Assembly: GCF_032854445.1 (NCBI RefSeq)
Contig: NC_088296.1
Coordinates: 7,662,966-7,726,965, forward strand
Source of the DNA: Liolophura sinensis
Taxonomy: Eukaryota; Mollusca; Polyplacophora; Chitonida; Chitonidae
Direction of reading: 5' to 3'
DNA length: 64,000 nucleotides
Part shown: positions 11,447 through 22,899 of the stretch, in pieces
How positions within the stretch are numbered: position 1 is the first letter of the stretch
How the letters are laid out: every line of letters starts with the position of its first letter
Made by a program: the position numbers and the translations under genes
Notes under the pieces: model-generated
What the model saw: only the letters and a program-made list of their open reading frames with translations
Told to the model about the DNA's origin: nothing
Database searches by the model: none

Positions 11447-11478
<32 letters not shown>

Positions 11479-11697
11479 CATACATATATACATACACATA
11501 CACAAGTACGCACGTACACATAGATACACGCATACATACATACATACACACACATACATACATACATATATACATACATACATACATACATACATACATA
11601 CATACATACATACATACATACATACATACATACATACATACATACATACGTACATACATACACACATACACACATACATACATACATACATACACAC
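11285..11697 (+). repeat. (ACAT)n microsatellite
   Basis: About 410 bp of tacatacata with interruptions (tacacacac, gtacgcacgtacacat). Because four is not a multiple of three, all frames stay open for long stretches; none is a gene. Confidence 0.95.
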
Positions 11698-12127
11698 TGT
11701 ATACTGTCGTTTTTACAACTTACTTAGTCAAGAATATTTCATTGAAATAACTGTGATTGTTTGTGTCGGTGTAGAGAGCTGGTGATTGATTGGGTTCCAG
11801 CTTTGGCAAAGTCACATACGAAGATTTAATATAAGGCATACGCTTAGTGTGTACCTCAAATTGATGCAAAACAATTAAATTCATACGAACTTCGCGTAAG
11901 AAATCATGAGCCACACCAAAACTTTGGGATTAAGTACTTGGATATCATTACTACTGACTTCAACAACGACGGGTTTGATGAATAATCATGACCGGTACGT
12001 GCCGTAACATACCGTTTACTGTTAAATCGCTTACTCTCATGTCGATGAAGGTAAAATCAGTCCTCCTGTGTCATGTAACGCGTGAACGACATAACTTACC
12101 GATTATTTATCTCACTCTCTTCCAGAG

Positions 12128-12201
12128 GTACAAAGGACACCTCCTCCATTTCCGCTCCTCACTTCTCTCCATCGTTTGTCTCTTTAGACGCCAATGCTAA
12201 A
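12128..12201 (+). CDS. Possible stalk-like exon
   Basis: Pyrimidine-rich tract, ag, then a 74-nt open stretch and a strong donor (aaa-gtaagt). In the phase-1 entry frame it encodes TKDTSSISAPHFSPSFVSLD, Ser-rich like family stalks. It ends in phase 0, unlike the other stalk exons. Weakly supported. Confidence 0.25.
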
Positions 12202-12307
12202 GTAAGTTGAATGTCGCAATAGCTTTAACAGGTCTAACATTTTTGTCAGGTCACATGATACAGTGGTAATTTTACAGTTGGAATAAATCTTTGCCTTTAT
12301 ATACGTC

Positions 12308-12395
12308 GAATATGAATATTTCTAAAATACTGTATGTATTTCTAAAATACTGTATGTATTTCTAAAATACTGTATGTATTTCTAAAATATATCCA
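12308..12395 (+). repeat. 20-bp tandem repeat, four units
   Basis: tatttctaaaatactgtatg repeated about four times. A separate pair of roughly 70-bp copies follows at 12600-12735 (tattgactgaaagctaaaat). Confidence 0.8.
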
Positions 12396-13055
12396 TGTAT
12401 TTAGAACAAACGCGTGTTTTTGAGACACGAACACACCTTAAGAATGTTAAGCATCAGCATTTATTACATTGCGTGAAGAGTTACTTCCCTTATAATGCGT
12501 ACACCCTAATAATTTGGCCTATCCGCTAAAATAATTGAAATCTGAAATATGGAATAATATGACAAGACTACAGTTTTAACACCGCTTTCTGATTTTTATA
12601 GCAAATATTGACTGGAAGCTAAACTATATTATTACAGGATGACACTGGCAATGTAATTCTGATTCTTATTGGCAATATTGACTGAAAGCTAAAATATGTT
12701 ATCACAGGATAACACTGACAAGTAATACTGAATCATCGTAGTGACAGGTTAAACATTAACATTTGCCAGTTTCTTGATACTGGGTCGATGTTCACCTGTG
12801 AAGATAGATGCCATTTCCCGGATACCGGTTCGATATATTCAGCTGTGAAACTAGATGCTAGTTTACCGACACCGGTCCGATATTCAACTTTAAAGCTAAA
12901 TGCCAGTTGCCGGTTCGATATTCACTAAAACCATAAGAATAAATATTTGTAACAAGTTGCTTCAAATATGACACATGTGGCCTGCAATAATTATCCGATA
13001 CAAACATTACATTACTTCCACGTTGGCAGTTGCGGTCGATGGACCAATGACGAAA

Positions 13056-13224
13056 TTATTTAATGCGAATTGCATTAATGCCGTTGCTCTGTCGCAGGGG
13101 TTCCGCTGATGACGGATTCACCACGTTGTTGTATATGTACTGAGAAGGCGTTTCTATCGATAACGTGCTAGCAAGAGAGAGCGTGTTCTGTACATCAGTT
13201 TGTCTCTTTGAACGACGACATCTC
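13056..13224 (-). pseudogene. Truncated copy of gene D tail exon
   Basis: Homologous to the start of 57867-58251: acceptor ggtttacag, RCRRSKRQTD, NTLSLASTLSIETPSQYIYN and a pYxN-like YNN. It lacks four residues after QTD, drifts after EPLRQSNG and stops at 13056. The part that would encode the last tyrosine motifs is deleted. No TM or stalk exon accompanies it. It lies in a direct duplicate of 56.88-58.86 kb. Confidence 0.8.
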
Positions 13225-13485
13225 CTGTAAACCATTGCCATAGATTAGAATGCAGTCATTTTATTTGTTTTTTGTTTAGAACTGTCCAATAGTTGTTTAT
13301 TTAGGTAAGTCTCATGGTGGAGGAAATTGGAGTGGCCGATGTAAAGACAAAAGCGTGTCACAATCCGGTGGTGGTTTAAAGATTCCAGACTTTCTATTTG
13401 GGAATGATTTTCTGGGACTTCTTTTTGTACCTTGCCGTGCGCGTTCAGTCCTAGATATTCATAAACATTATTACAAGCTGCTGGA

Positions 13486-13755
13486 TTTTTATGTTTCTCT
13501 AATATTGTTTCAACATTTTTATGTTTCTCTAATATTGTTTCAACATTTTTATATTTCTCTAATATTGTTTCAACATTTTTATGTTTCTCCAATATTGTTT
13601 CAACATTTTTATGTTTCTCTAATATTGTTTCAACATTTTTATGTTTCTCTAATATTGTTTCAACATTTTTATGTTTCTCTAATATTGTTTCAACATTTTT
13701 ATGTTTCTCTAATATTGTTTCAACATTTTTATGTTTCTCTAATATTGTTTCAACA
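13486..13755 (+). repeat. 30-bp minisatellite, nine units
   Basis: Nine almost identical units of tttttatgtttctctaatat tgtttcaaca. Inserted in the duplicated block relative to 58.43 kb. Confidence 0.95.
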
Positions 13756-13966
13756 TTTTTTCGATCGTATCAAAACGGTTTCTGCCTGTAGCACGTCGAA
13801 AATATGTCGGGCAAGTATTGGAGCCAAATATGCCTAGAATATATTTTATTAATGACAACTTCCACGTTAGTGTAACGGAAGGCATTTGAATCATGGATTG
13901 TTCACTTTTGACCCACCGGTCATTACTTGTCTGACCAGGTTGCTGGGTTATATGCAGTATATTGTA

Positions 13967-14170
13967 CTAAACATCTACACACTTGTGTTTGTAGCATGTG
14001 GGAAGCGTGACACGCTCTTCTACTTTTACTGAGCGGCGTGTATACGACTGACACTTCTTGTCTGTTGGTAGACCAGGCTGTTGAATGATCATAGATTTAA
14101 ATATACTGTCTGGTGTGAGTGAATGAGTAGCACCTGTATCTATCTCCATGGTCAGTGTTTGTGAGCCCAC
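13967..14170 (-). pseudogene. Retropepsin fragment at edge of 96-bp array
   Basis: Reads LTMEIDTGATHSL, FKSMII, then YTRRSVKVEERVTLP, matching in order the DTGA active site, the following helix or strand, and the YT...V.V part of a Ty3/Gypsy-type aspartic protease. The first half is one unit of the tandem array; the second half continues beyond it and is unique. This identifies the source of the array. Confidence 0.65.
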
Positions 14171-15836
14171 AAGTATTTCTTCTGTCCAGTCTGTGGTAAT
14201 ACTGTATTAGATAAGTGATTGAGCAGCGCCTGTATCTATCTGCATCGTCAGTGTTTGTGAGCCCACAAGTATTTCTTCTGTCCAGTCTGTGGTAATACTC
14301 TATGGCATAAGGGATTGAGCAGCACGTGTATATCTCTTCATGGTCAGTGTTAGTGAGACCTCGAGTATTTCTTCTGTCCAGTCTGTGGTAATACTGTATG
14401 GCATAAGTCATTGAACAGCACCTGCATCTATCTGCATGGTCAGTGTTTTTGAGCCCATGTGTATTTCTTCTGTCCCGTCTGTGGTAATACCGTATGGCAT
14501 GAATGATTGAGCAGCACCTGTATCTATCTGCATGGTCAGCGTTCGTGAGCCTACATGTATTTCTTCTGTCCAGTTTGTGGTATTACTGTACGGCATGAGG
14601 GATTGAGCAGCGCCTGTATCTCTCTGCATGGTCAGTGTTGGTGAGCATACATGTATTTCTTCTGTCCTGTGTGTGGTATTACTGTACGGCATGAGGGATT
14701 GAGCAGCGCCTGTATCTCTCTGCATGGTCAGTGTTGGTGAGCATACATGTATTTCTTCTGTCCTGTGTGTGGTAATACTGTATGCATGAGTGATTGAGCA
14801 GCACCTACATTTATCTGCATCGTCAGTGCTTGTGAGCCTACATGTATTTCTTCTGTCTTGTTTGTGGTAATACTGTACGGCATGAGGGATTGAGTAGCAC
14901 CAGCATCTATCTCCATGGTCAGGGTTTGTGAGCCCACATGTATTTCTTCTGTCCAGTTTGTGGTAATACTGTACGGTATGAGGGATTGAGTAGCGCCTGT
15001 ATCTCTCTGCATGGTCAGTGTTGGTTAGCCTGCATGTATTTCTTCTGTCCAGTCTGTGATAATACTGTATGGTATGTGTGATTGAGTAGCACCTGCATCT
15101 GTCTGCATGGTCAGTGTTTGTGAGCCTACATGTATTTCTTCTGTCTTGTTTGTGGTAATACTGTACGGCGTGAGGGATTGAGTAGCACCTGCATCTATCT
15201 GCATGGTCAGTGTTGGTTAGCCCACATGTATTTCTTCTGTCTTGTTTGTGGTAATACTGTACGGCGTGAGGGATTGAGTAGCACCAGCATCTATCTCCAT
15301 GGTCAGTGTTTGTGAGCCCACATGTATTTCTTCTGTCCTGTCTGTGGTAATACTGTATGGCATGAGGGATTGAGTAGCACCTGCATCTATCTGCATATTC
15401 AGTGTTGGTTAGCCCACATGTATTTCTTCTGTCCAGTTTGTTTTATTACTGTATGGTTTGAGTGACTGAGCAGCACATGTGTCTATCTGCATGATCAGTG
15501 TTTGTGAGCCTACAAGCATTTCTGCTGTCCAGTCTGTGGTAATACTGTATGCCATAAGGGATTGAGCAGCACCTACATCTATCTGCATCGTCAGTGTTTA
15601 TGAGTCTGCGTGCATTTCTTCTGTGCTGTCTGTGGCAATACTGTATGGTATGAGTGACTGAGTAGCACCTGCATCTATTTGCATGGTCAGTCTTCGTGAG
15701 CCCTTGTGTATTTCTTCTGTCCAGTCTGTGGTAATACTGTATGGTATGTTCGATTGAGCAGCACCTGTATTTATCTGCATGGTCAGTGTTTATGAGTCTG
15801 CGTGCATTTCTTCTGTCCTGTCTGTGGTAATACTGT
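14085..15836 (-). repeat. 96-bp satellite encoding DTGA units
   Basis: About 18 units with a regular 96-bp period (one unit is 95). On the minus strand each unit reads IDTGAAQSLMPYSITT, WTEEIHVGSQTLTMQ, that is 32 residues with a retropepsin-like DTGA[AT]xS in nearly every unit. Occasional stops and one frameshift show it is not a single protein today. Unit positions can be followed by tatttcttctgtc at 14174, 14270, 14366, 14462 and so on to 15805. Confidence 0.92.
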
Positions 15837-15941
15837 CGGACAGAATGTTTATTAAGTGTGTGTATTTTTAATATTAAGAACTGTCCTCTTGCACAACATT
15901 TGACTTTTTATAACCACATCTGCAGTACATTGTCTCTTCCT

Positions 15942-16130
15942 CTGTGTAATATCAGTATGACAGCGTTAGGTATGTCTTGTTTGTCTTTACCACTGGCTTA
16001 GGATACAAGACATCTGTGTAATGTCAGTGTGACAGCGTCAGGTGTGTCTTGGTCGTCTGTACTTCTGTCGTAGGATAGAAGACACGTGTATATACTCAGT
16101 GTGACAGCGTGAACCATGTATTTTTTGTGT
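15942..16130 (+). repeat. 72-bp tandem repeat, about 2.5 units
   Basis: ctgtgtaatatcagtatgac agcgt at 15942, again at 16014 and a decayed copy near 16086. Unrelated to the 96-bp array beside it. Confidence 0.7.
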
Positions 16131-16764
16131 TTACCAGTTTGGTCCTGCTAAGGATAACCTTGTGCAGTCGCAACCACAGGGTGTAGTATGCATAGCTCGA
16201 CGTTACCCCTGGGATGGGGGAAAGGCGATTGTTTTGGGCGCCACCGTCTTGATTATCGCTAAAACAGGTAGGTTGCACCAAACGACCATAACTTAACAAT
16301 TCTCTGGCATGTGTAACGTACACATTTATGTATGATTTACACAATTAGACATGGGTTAGTAATTCGTATTCCAGCATCCCAGAAACCATCTGAGAACAGG
16401 GCAATCTTCAAAATGTGTTTATTGGTTACTTGATTGATTGATTTGTGGTAACTGAGACGTTAATTTACAAAACACAGGTTGGCTTTGTCTTAAAAGTAAA
16501 AAAAAAAAACAGGTACCAGGTACATTTTTTTTTTTCACAGGAATGTTTTTCTGATTGTATATTATTGTTTATGGTTTTAAAAAAAAAGATTGTTTATTTA
16601 TCTCTAAAGAAGGTCTGTATGATTGATAAGATAACTGTGAAAAGATACTTGGGGAACTTAACGATTGTTAGAACGTCCGCCTCGAAGTGGAGGTCTATCT
16701 GCTGTTAGGAAATGCTGTAAAAGAGATTCTTCTACATGTTTATTTGTTTATTCCTCCATTGTTA

Positions 16765-16815
16765 TTTGACTGGAGCTTTACGCCATATTAAAGAATATTT
16801 CACTTATACCACAGC
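16765..16815 (-). mobile_element. SINE family 1, short 3' fragment
   Basis: tttacgccatattaaagaat and following bases match the 3' end of the family. Confidence 0.6.
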
Positions 16816-16868
16816 GACTAGGGGAGCTGAAACTGACGAGCATAGCTATTACACCTTCCTTTGTACAG

Positions 16869-17004
16869 CTTTGCATGCTGAAGCCAGCTCCGCAAAATGT
16901 GGACATGGGACAGGGCGCGTGTCTAAACACACATGCAAATGTCAGAAAGGATATATCGACAAAGCGGCGGTGCCGGGAACAGATGTACAGTTTTGCTATC
17001 GTAG
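16869..17004 (+). CDS. Orphan EGF-like exon
   Basis: Open exon after a good acceptor (cttcctttgtacag). It encodes AKCGHGTGRV, HTCKCQKGYID and VQFCYR. It resembles gene D EGF-like exon 1 (CGYGTSC, LCDCLEGYDG, RFC) but has five cysteines in this frame. The donor gtagtc is weak and in phase 2. No partner exon on this strand is convincing, so it may be a leftover of a duplicated receptor. Confidence 0.5.
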
Positions 17005-17096
17005 GTAGTCATTCTTAATTTTAGTAGAAAATTAAAAAGCTAATGTTAAAATGCCTGTTTTTAAAATACATTAGAATCACATTTGTGCTCTTTATA

Positions 17097-17325
17097 TTTA
17101 TTTATTTATTTGATTGGTGTTTCACGTCGTACTGAAGAATATTTCACTTATACGATGGCGGTCAGTATTATGGTGGGTGGAAACCGGGCAGAGCCCGGGG
17201 GAAACGACCATCCACAGGTTGCTGACAGACTTTCTCACGTTCGGCGGAGAGGCCAGCATGAGCTGGACTTGAGCTCACAGCGACCGCATTAGTGAGATGT
17301 TGCTGGGTCTTAACGGTGCGCTCTG
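17097..17325 (-). mobile_element. SINE family 1, near full length
   Basis: 3' end at 17110 (ggtgtttcacgtcgtactga), body, and part of the head with the internal promoter region gagctcac. The far head is degraded. Confidence 0.8.
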
Positions 17326-17409
17326 GCGCGCTATATATACTGATTTTAAAGACGACACAGGAGAAGAAACTGTGTTACAGCATACGTTATCAGTACATGT
17401 CTGTTTTCT

Positions 17410-17835
17410 GTGTGCTGCGCATGTTCAGTTGGAAGGAAATATTTGAAGAAGAAAGATTCATTGAAATGGACAGATTATTCATATATTTCTCTGAAGACAT
17501 TGTTATTTATTTTCAGCAGTTAATTTTATTTTGCAGAATTAAATGATGTCATATCCGTAGTATCTTAGATAGGCTCTATGGATCAATTACAAACCTTTTA
17601 TTTTACCAAATCCCGGTATTTAATTTATTTCCTGTTCATGGTCAAATTAAAGGAAACACTTGATGCAGTGGCACTCATTGAAATGAACACATTATTCATG
17701 TTTTTGTCTTATGACATTTTTATTCATTATCAGCATTTCTTACTTTTTTCGCTGAATTAAATGGGGACAATAGCGAAGTCTTTAGGACAGGCTCTATGGA
17801 CGAGTCATTACGCAAATCCTGATATCTAATGCAAA
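17410..17835 (+). repeat. Two diverged tandem copies of about 230 bp
   Basis: Shared pieces are attgaaatgaacacattatt, ttattcattatcagcattt and aggctctatgga, in the same order from 17455 and from 17675. Confidence 0.65.
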
Positions 17836-18029
17836 AGACACAGTCATGGGCATAATTTGACGTTGTTACTGTAAACTGCACAAGAAATTCATTCCAGTGT
17901 AAAACAAAGGTAGAAAAGGTCCGGTTTGCACCACTAGCATCCTGCCACCATCACACTTGCTGGACAGATCCCACGTAAGAGGTGAAGCATTTAACTAACT
18001 TAATTCCAACCGAGAAATGCGTTTGTTTT

Positions 18030-18165
18030 CTTGATAAGTGTTTAATGCCAAACTGGAGAATTCTATACTTATACAATGGCGGTCAGTTTCTGAGTGGAGA
18101 AACTCGGCGTAAACCACTGGCCTTTGGCATGCTACTGAAAATCTTTTCAACGTGCAATGTGAGAG
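18030..18165 (-). mobile_element. SINE family 1, degraded fragment
   Basis: cttatacaatggcggtcagt and surrounding bases match the family; the rest has drifted. Confidence 0.45.
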
Positions 18166-18559
18166 ATATGCACAGAAATTTGGTGAAAAACAAGTAGTGT
18201 TCAAAGAACTTTGGACAACATTAATGGCCGCAATAATGTCGTCGACTGTTTATTTGTCATCGAGAGTTTATTGTCACCAATGTCTGGTCTTTCAACCAAA
18301 GACTTGATTCCAAGCTAGGGCTTAAAAAAAAACAACCGCTATTACATCTTAATCAAATAATCCTTTGAAATTATATAACGTCATAGTGTCATGTAACAAT
18401 ACATTGTATGTTTATAGTTCCTAGAGCGGCTTAGTCACGTGACGTGCTCATTTCAGTCGCAACCCTGTGGTCTAAATATAGAACATCTTGATAATTTCTA
18501 GCCAATCAGTTCCGATTGACCGAAAATGACCTGGTTTATGTTTTTCTTTTCGATGACAG

Positions 18560-18567
18560 TATATAAG
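18560..18567 (+). promoter_or_regulatory. TATA-like box of the presumed LTR
   Basis: tatataag follows a GC-containing upstream region and precedes the gagtcagtgatagtta leader. Consistent with an LTR promoter; inference only. Confidence 0.4.
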
Positions 18568-19485
18568 GCAGCATGTTTGTAGAATTAGAGAGAGTCAGTG
18601 ATAGTTATGAACAGAGATAGACAGTGATACGACAGTGATATTTGGAGAGCTATAAGGTGTTTTTGACGGAGTTACGGGCGATACATCACAGCTATATTTA
18701 GAAGAAATCGTTACTGCTTTTTGAGTGGAAAAGCCGGTGTAATTTGGATTAGGAGTAACGTGTGATTGTTGGCGGAAATTCTGCTGTTTGTGAACTGTGA
18801 GTATCGTGTATATATTAACTGCTTGCTGGAGGGTTTGTGGTCTCGATACCAGAAGCGTATCAACCTTCCTTCATAAGACGAGTCGGAAGATTCAACCGTG
18901 TTATGGTTGAGGGGGGTCAACAAACTGCGCCAGTAAAGAGGAAACGGACGTCCAGAAACAGGGTTGGAATATTCCAGGACCGATTGAACAACGACAAAAA
19001 GTCAAGTTAAGGACTGTAGCGTAACTCACGTCTAAAATATTTGTACATACGAGTAAGCTGCCGCCATTTATTGTAATTGGCTTATTATACCGATACCTTA
19101 ACAAACTGGGGGCCGAAACGAAGTTGCAACACTTGTAGCGCTTTGTAAACATACAGTCAAACAGGGTTTCATTAGGAGATTGTCAGGATATTGTTACTTT
19201 TGTATACATTGTAACATTTAGACAATGGCCGATTAATTCAATGTTGAGGTATTGTTAGATTCTGATATAATTGTAAGTAGACTATCTGCTCTCAAAAAGG
19301 CTGAACTAAGATTAGTTGCAGAAAAAGAGAAATTGAACTTTGCTCATAGCTTAAAGTAAAGTGAAATGGTTGAGGCAATAGTTAAGCATTTAGAGCTAAG
19401 TAGCGACCTACGCCGTGCAACTATGGCGTCAACAGGCACAGATATTGAATTTTTAAACTGCAACTGGAGATGGAAAGATTGTAGT

Positions 19486-19725
19486 TAGAGAAAGAGGAGA
19501 GAAAAGGAAAGGGTAAGAGAGGAAAGAGAAAAGAAAAGGGGAAAGAGAGGAGAGAGAAAAGAGACGAGAGAGAAAAGGAAAGTGAAAGAGAGGAGAGACA
19601 AAACAGAGGAGAGAGAAAGGAAAGTGAAAGATAGAAGAGAGAAAAAGGGGAGGGAAAAAGAGGAGAGGGAAAGAAAGGAAAGAGAGGAATTCCGGAGACT
19701 GGAAAGAGAAAGAAATGGGGAGAAT
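19486..19725 (+). repeat. GA-rich low-complexity tract
   Basis: Almost pure purine strand (gagagaaaaggaaagg-like), part of the Gag N-terminal coding region of the Gypsy element. It may form triplex-prone DNA. Confidence 0.85.
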
Positions 19726-21425
19726 CTGAAATGCGGAAGATGGACTTACGGATAGATGAGATAGGAAGCAAAGAGAAAACTGAAGGAGCTACTCACACAA
19801 ACCCTATTCACTACGGATTTGATCTGACCAAAAACATTCATTTGTTGCTGAAATTCACAGAGCGGGATATTGAGAAGGTTTTTCCGTCTTTTGAAAAGAT
19901 TGCTCACAGCTGGGATGGCCTGAAGATTGCTGGACTCTGCTATTACAAAGTACATTTGTCGGCAAACCACCGAAAGCGTATTCATCTTTGTCCATTGAGC
20001 AGTCATCGGGTTATGACAGTGCAAAATCAGCTGTGCTGGAGGCCTATGAATTTGTACCGGAGGCGAACAGACAGAAGTTTAGGCATCTACAGAAACAAAC
20101 TGGGGAGACATACATGGAATTTGCCAGGGAAAGGAAATATTATTTGACAACTGGTACCGGGCTTTAAAAATGGAGCACTCATTTAAAAATCTCAAAGAAG
20201 TAGCTATCATGAAAGAATTTAAAACAGCGTACCGAACGAAATCAAAGTTCACCTGAGCGAACAAAAGACATTGAATGTGCTGCAAGTACGGCTGACGACT
20301 ATGAACTTACCCACAAATCAACGGGTAACCAGTTTCCTCCGAAGCAACCGTTCAACAAGTGCACGAATAGCCCTAAGAATTAGCCCCACGCGGAAGCGTC
20401 GAGGCCGCAGAAAAATAAAAACTGAACCACTATTTACAGGAACGTCGACTCAAGGACATGTACAGATCATTTGCTCCAATATGCCATCACTCTCACAAGA
20501 GAGGTCATCTTATGTCAAAATTTTGGTTATTAAAGGAAAACCGAGCGGAGAAAAAGCAAGCAGCGTTCGTCACTCACAACAAGCGATTGGAGGTGAATAA
20601 AGTATTGTTGGAAGATCGGGCGCCAGTTGTGAGAAATAAAGAGGATGTGCACGAGGGATACAGCAGTTTTATGTCCGACGGCAAGGTGTCGTGTGACGGC
20701 GTTACGTCTTCTGTCAAAATTCTTCGCGATACCGGTGCATCACAACCCTATACGCTGGAGGAAAAACTATCCAGAAGCTTCTCAAAATCAAATTTTGTAA
20801 GGCATTAATAAAGGGAATAGATGGAACATCCCTACCTATACCGTTACAGAAAGTACATCTGAAATCTGATTTGGTGACTGGAGATGTGACAGTGGGTATT
20901 GTGAAGGCCTAAACTAATTGAGGGAGTTTCACTTCGGCTGTGAAACGAATTAGCAGGTGAAAAAGTTCGAGCCAGTCCACATGTTTCCAGCTTACCAGTT
21001 GACATACCTGAAATGACCTTTACAGGCCGAACAGCCAGGTATTTTTCCCTTATGTGTGATTACCAAAGCCGAGAAAAAACAAATGGGCGCCGAGAAACAA
21101 GGCTCTGCAGATAGTGGAAAGGCGGAGGAGATAAAACTGGCAGAGACGTTCTTTAAATAGTTGAATAACGATCCTGAAAATGGTAACGGTATACTATCAA
21201 GATCTGCCGTTATCGCCGAACAGCGGACTGGTACGGAATTCCGCGAAATAAGAAAGACAGGACAGGTTAGGGGGAATATTATGTGGATGGTGATCTACTG
21301 ATGCGCAAATGAAGGCCGCCGCAATCACCAGCCGGTGAAGAGTGGGCAGTTATTCATCAATTGATTGTGCCTTTATCACACAAACAAGACATATTGGGAA
21401 TGGCTCATGAAATTCCCATGTGTTA

Positions 21426-22899
21426 TACACAATACGCCTCACATGAAATGTTACTTCTGCTGCTTCCGTTACACTAATTCTTCAACCTTTTCAACTCCCT
21501 CTGCGACCAATAGTTTGAAACATTCTATGAGAACTATGGGTTGCAGAGAAATAATTTTCATAGTTTTATAAAGCTTGCATCCTTATTGACATCAAGAAAT
21601 TATTTTTGGGTCGTTTTCATTATAATTGCATGCATAAATTATACTGAAAAAAGTGCATTAGTGGTCGAAACGTTTAAAGATTTACAGTAACCACTTTTTT
21701 GGGCAATCAGCAAAGTTTGATGAGTCCCTAGGCAATATGCATGTATTTGAAAGGGAAATGGCGTATATCCCGGGTTATTCATGCAAACAGCCGAAGCCAG
21801 ACTCCGTGACGATGACACGTCATATAACTCACCAGCTGTTCCGCGTCAGGAAATTAAAGTTGCGTAGCCTGGAGCGTGTTTAAAAATGTATATATCCTTC
21901 AAATATGTACACTTGCTTACAAAATTTTTACACGGGTGTCTTTAAGACATAGTTAACATGTAACCACACAGTCGTATCCTATTGCGCGTAGTACTGAGGC
22001 AACAAACATTGATAGGTTCTGTTATTTCTATAACATTGTGGGTGATTCTGTCGACCCTGTTGGTGGCGTGTGGGTAGCGCCTTTGAGGAATTATTGTCGT
22101 AAAATAATTTCCGGGTATTATTTATATGTTGGCGTTAACTGGGCAGACATGTTTCATGCTCCGGGCACTTCACCTCGCCAAACAAATATATAAAAAAATA
22201 TGAATTTCCCTGAAGATGGTTCGTTAATATCGATCATTTCATTTTCGACACAAATGCATTATTATGAGTAAATCTAAATCAGTGACATCTGATAAATAAT
22301 AGGTGTAATATTACTACATTTTTTTATCCAGTCCTGCTTAAGCCATGGTGCTGGAGGAAGTGTAAGTTGTTTCTATTTAAGCGTTCACATGAACAGCTGA
22401 AATGAAACGCTGATGTAAATTAACAAGAGGCTTTATTTCACGAGTATATTGTGATCATTCGTCAACTTTCACACTGTCATCGGTGCTCTGCTTGTCCATG
22501 CCGTTGTTTTTTTATGCTGATATCATTCAGTCGTTTTGGATGAGATACTTGTTGAAAAGACATGCATTAATACTAAAATTTCCGCATTTTCCAAAGTTAA
22601 TATTTTCCGTTCTTATTTACATTTTTTAATTCATGGAAACTATCCATAGTCGAAAAGAAATAATTTCAAAGTGTTGGATAGACCAAATAAATAACAACAT
22701 TGACATTATTTTGGACAATTTCTATGGCTCTTAAAGACAGTATACAATCTGCCTTTGCGTTTGTTAAATACAAATGTCCATCACTAAAAAGGTGGTGGGC
22801 GCGTTTTTGTTTCATTTATCAATGAAATTAGACTGTTACGCTATTGAGGAAGAAGAATAATTCTGGCTAGTTTTACGCGTCTGTCAATACTCTTTATAG
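21426..22899. other. Intergenic, AT-rich
   Basis: Nothing recognised beyond the end of the Gypsy element. Confidence 0.5.

Larger units (their letters stand above)
12740..13920 (+). repeat. Direct duplicate of 56880-58860
   Basis: Matches are visible at 12780-13020 (57060-57268), 13021-13260 (58033-58270), 13300-13390 (58330-58410) and 13760-13920 (58435-58860). The left copy lacks about 760 bp present on the right (57268-58033) and has gained the 30-bp minisatellite at 13486. The right copy has gained SINEs at 57378 and 58512. Confidence 0.85.
15837..16868. other. Intergenic
   Basis: Holds the 72-bp repeat, a short SINE piece and A/T runs. An open minus-strand stretch at 16096-16268 has a possible acceptor but no recognised domain. 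Confidence 0.5.
18391..21425 (+). mobile_element. Decayed Ty3/Gypsy-type LTR retrotransposon
   Basis: A possible 5' LTR (about 18391-19105) has a TATA-like tatataag at 18560. A primer-binding-site-like tgggggccgaaacga follows at 19107. The GA-rich stretch 19486-19725 encodes a Lys/Glu/Arg coil. Gag follows in shifted frames: KFTERDIEKVFPSFEKIAHS, SAVLEAYEFVPEANRQKF, GETYMEFARERKYY and TADDYELTHK, a capsid type with SCAN-like similarity. Then a damaged zinc knuckle, a protease (VKILRDTGASQ, 20717-20755) and an integrase zinc-binding region (HQLIVPLSHKQDILGMAHEI, near 21350-21415). No RT is seen between protease and integrase, and no 3' LTR. Many stops and frameshifts make it dead. Confidence 0.75.

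Noticed and set aside
11029-11785. Several overlapping long open frames reading YIHT or MYVC repeats
   Set aside because: They are an effect of the (ACAT)n tract, open in all frames and on both strands.
13355-13837. 160-codon open frame with FYVSLILFQH repeats
   Set aside because: Translation of the nine-unit 30-bp minisatellite, absent from the paralogous block.
14097-15836. A single large protein of DTGA repeats
   Set aside because: Stops, one 95-bp unit and frame changes interrupt it; called a satellite of protease origin.
13967-15836. CRISPR array, because of regular repeats
   Set aside because: Units are contiguous with no spacers, in a eukaryotic setting.
16096-16344. Minus-strand stretch ending in YAYYTL as another receptor tail, or plus-strand hydrophobic exon 16135-16267
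   Set aside because: Both have possible splice sites, but neither aligns with family exons, and the hydrophobic run is too short for a membrane helix.
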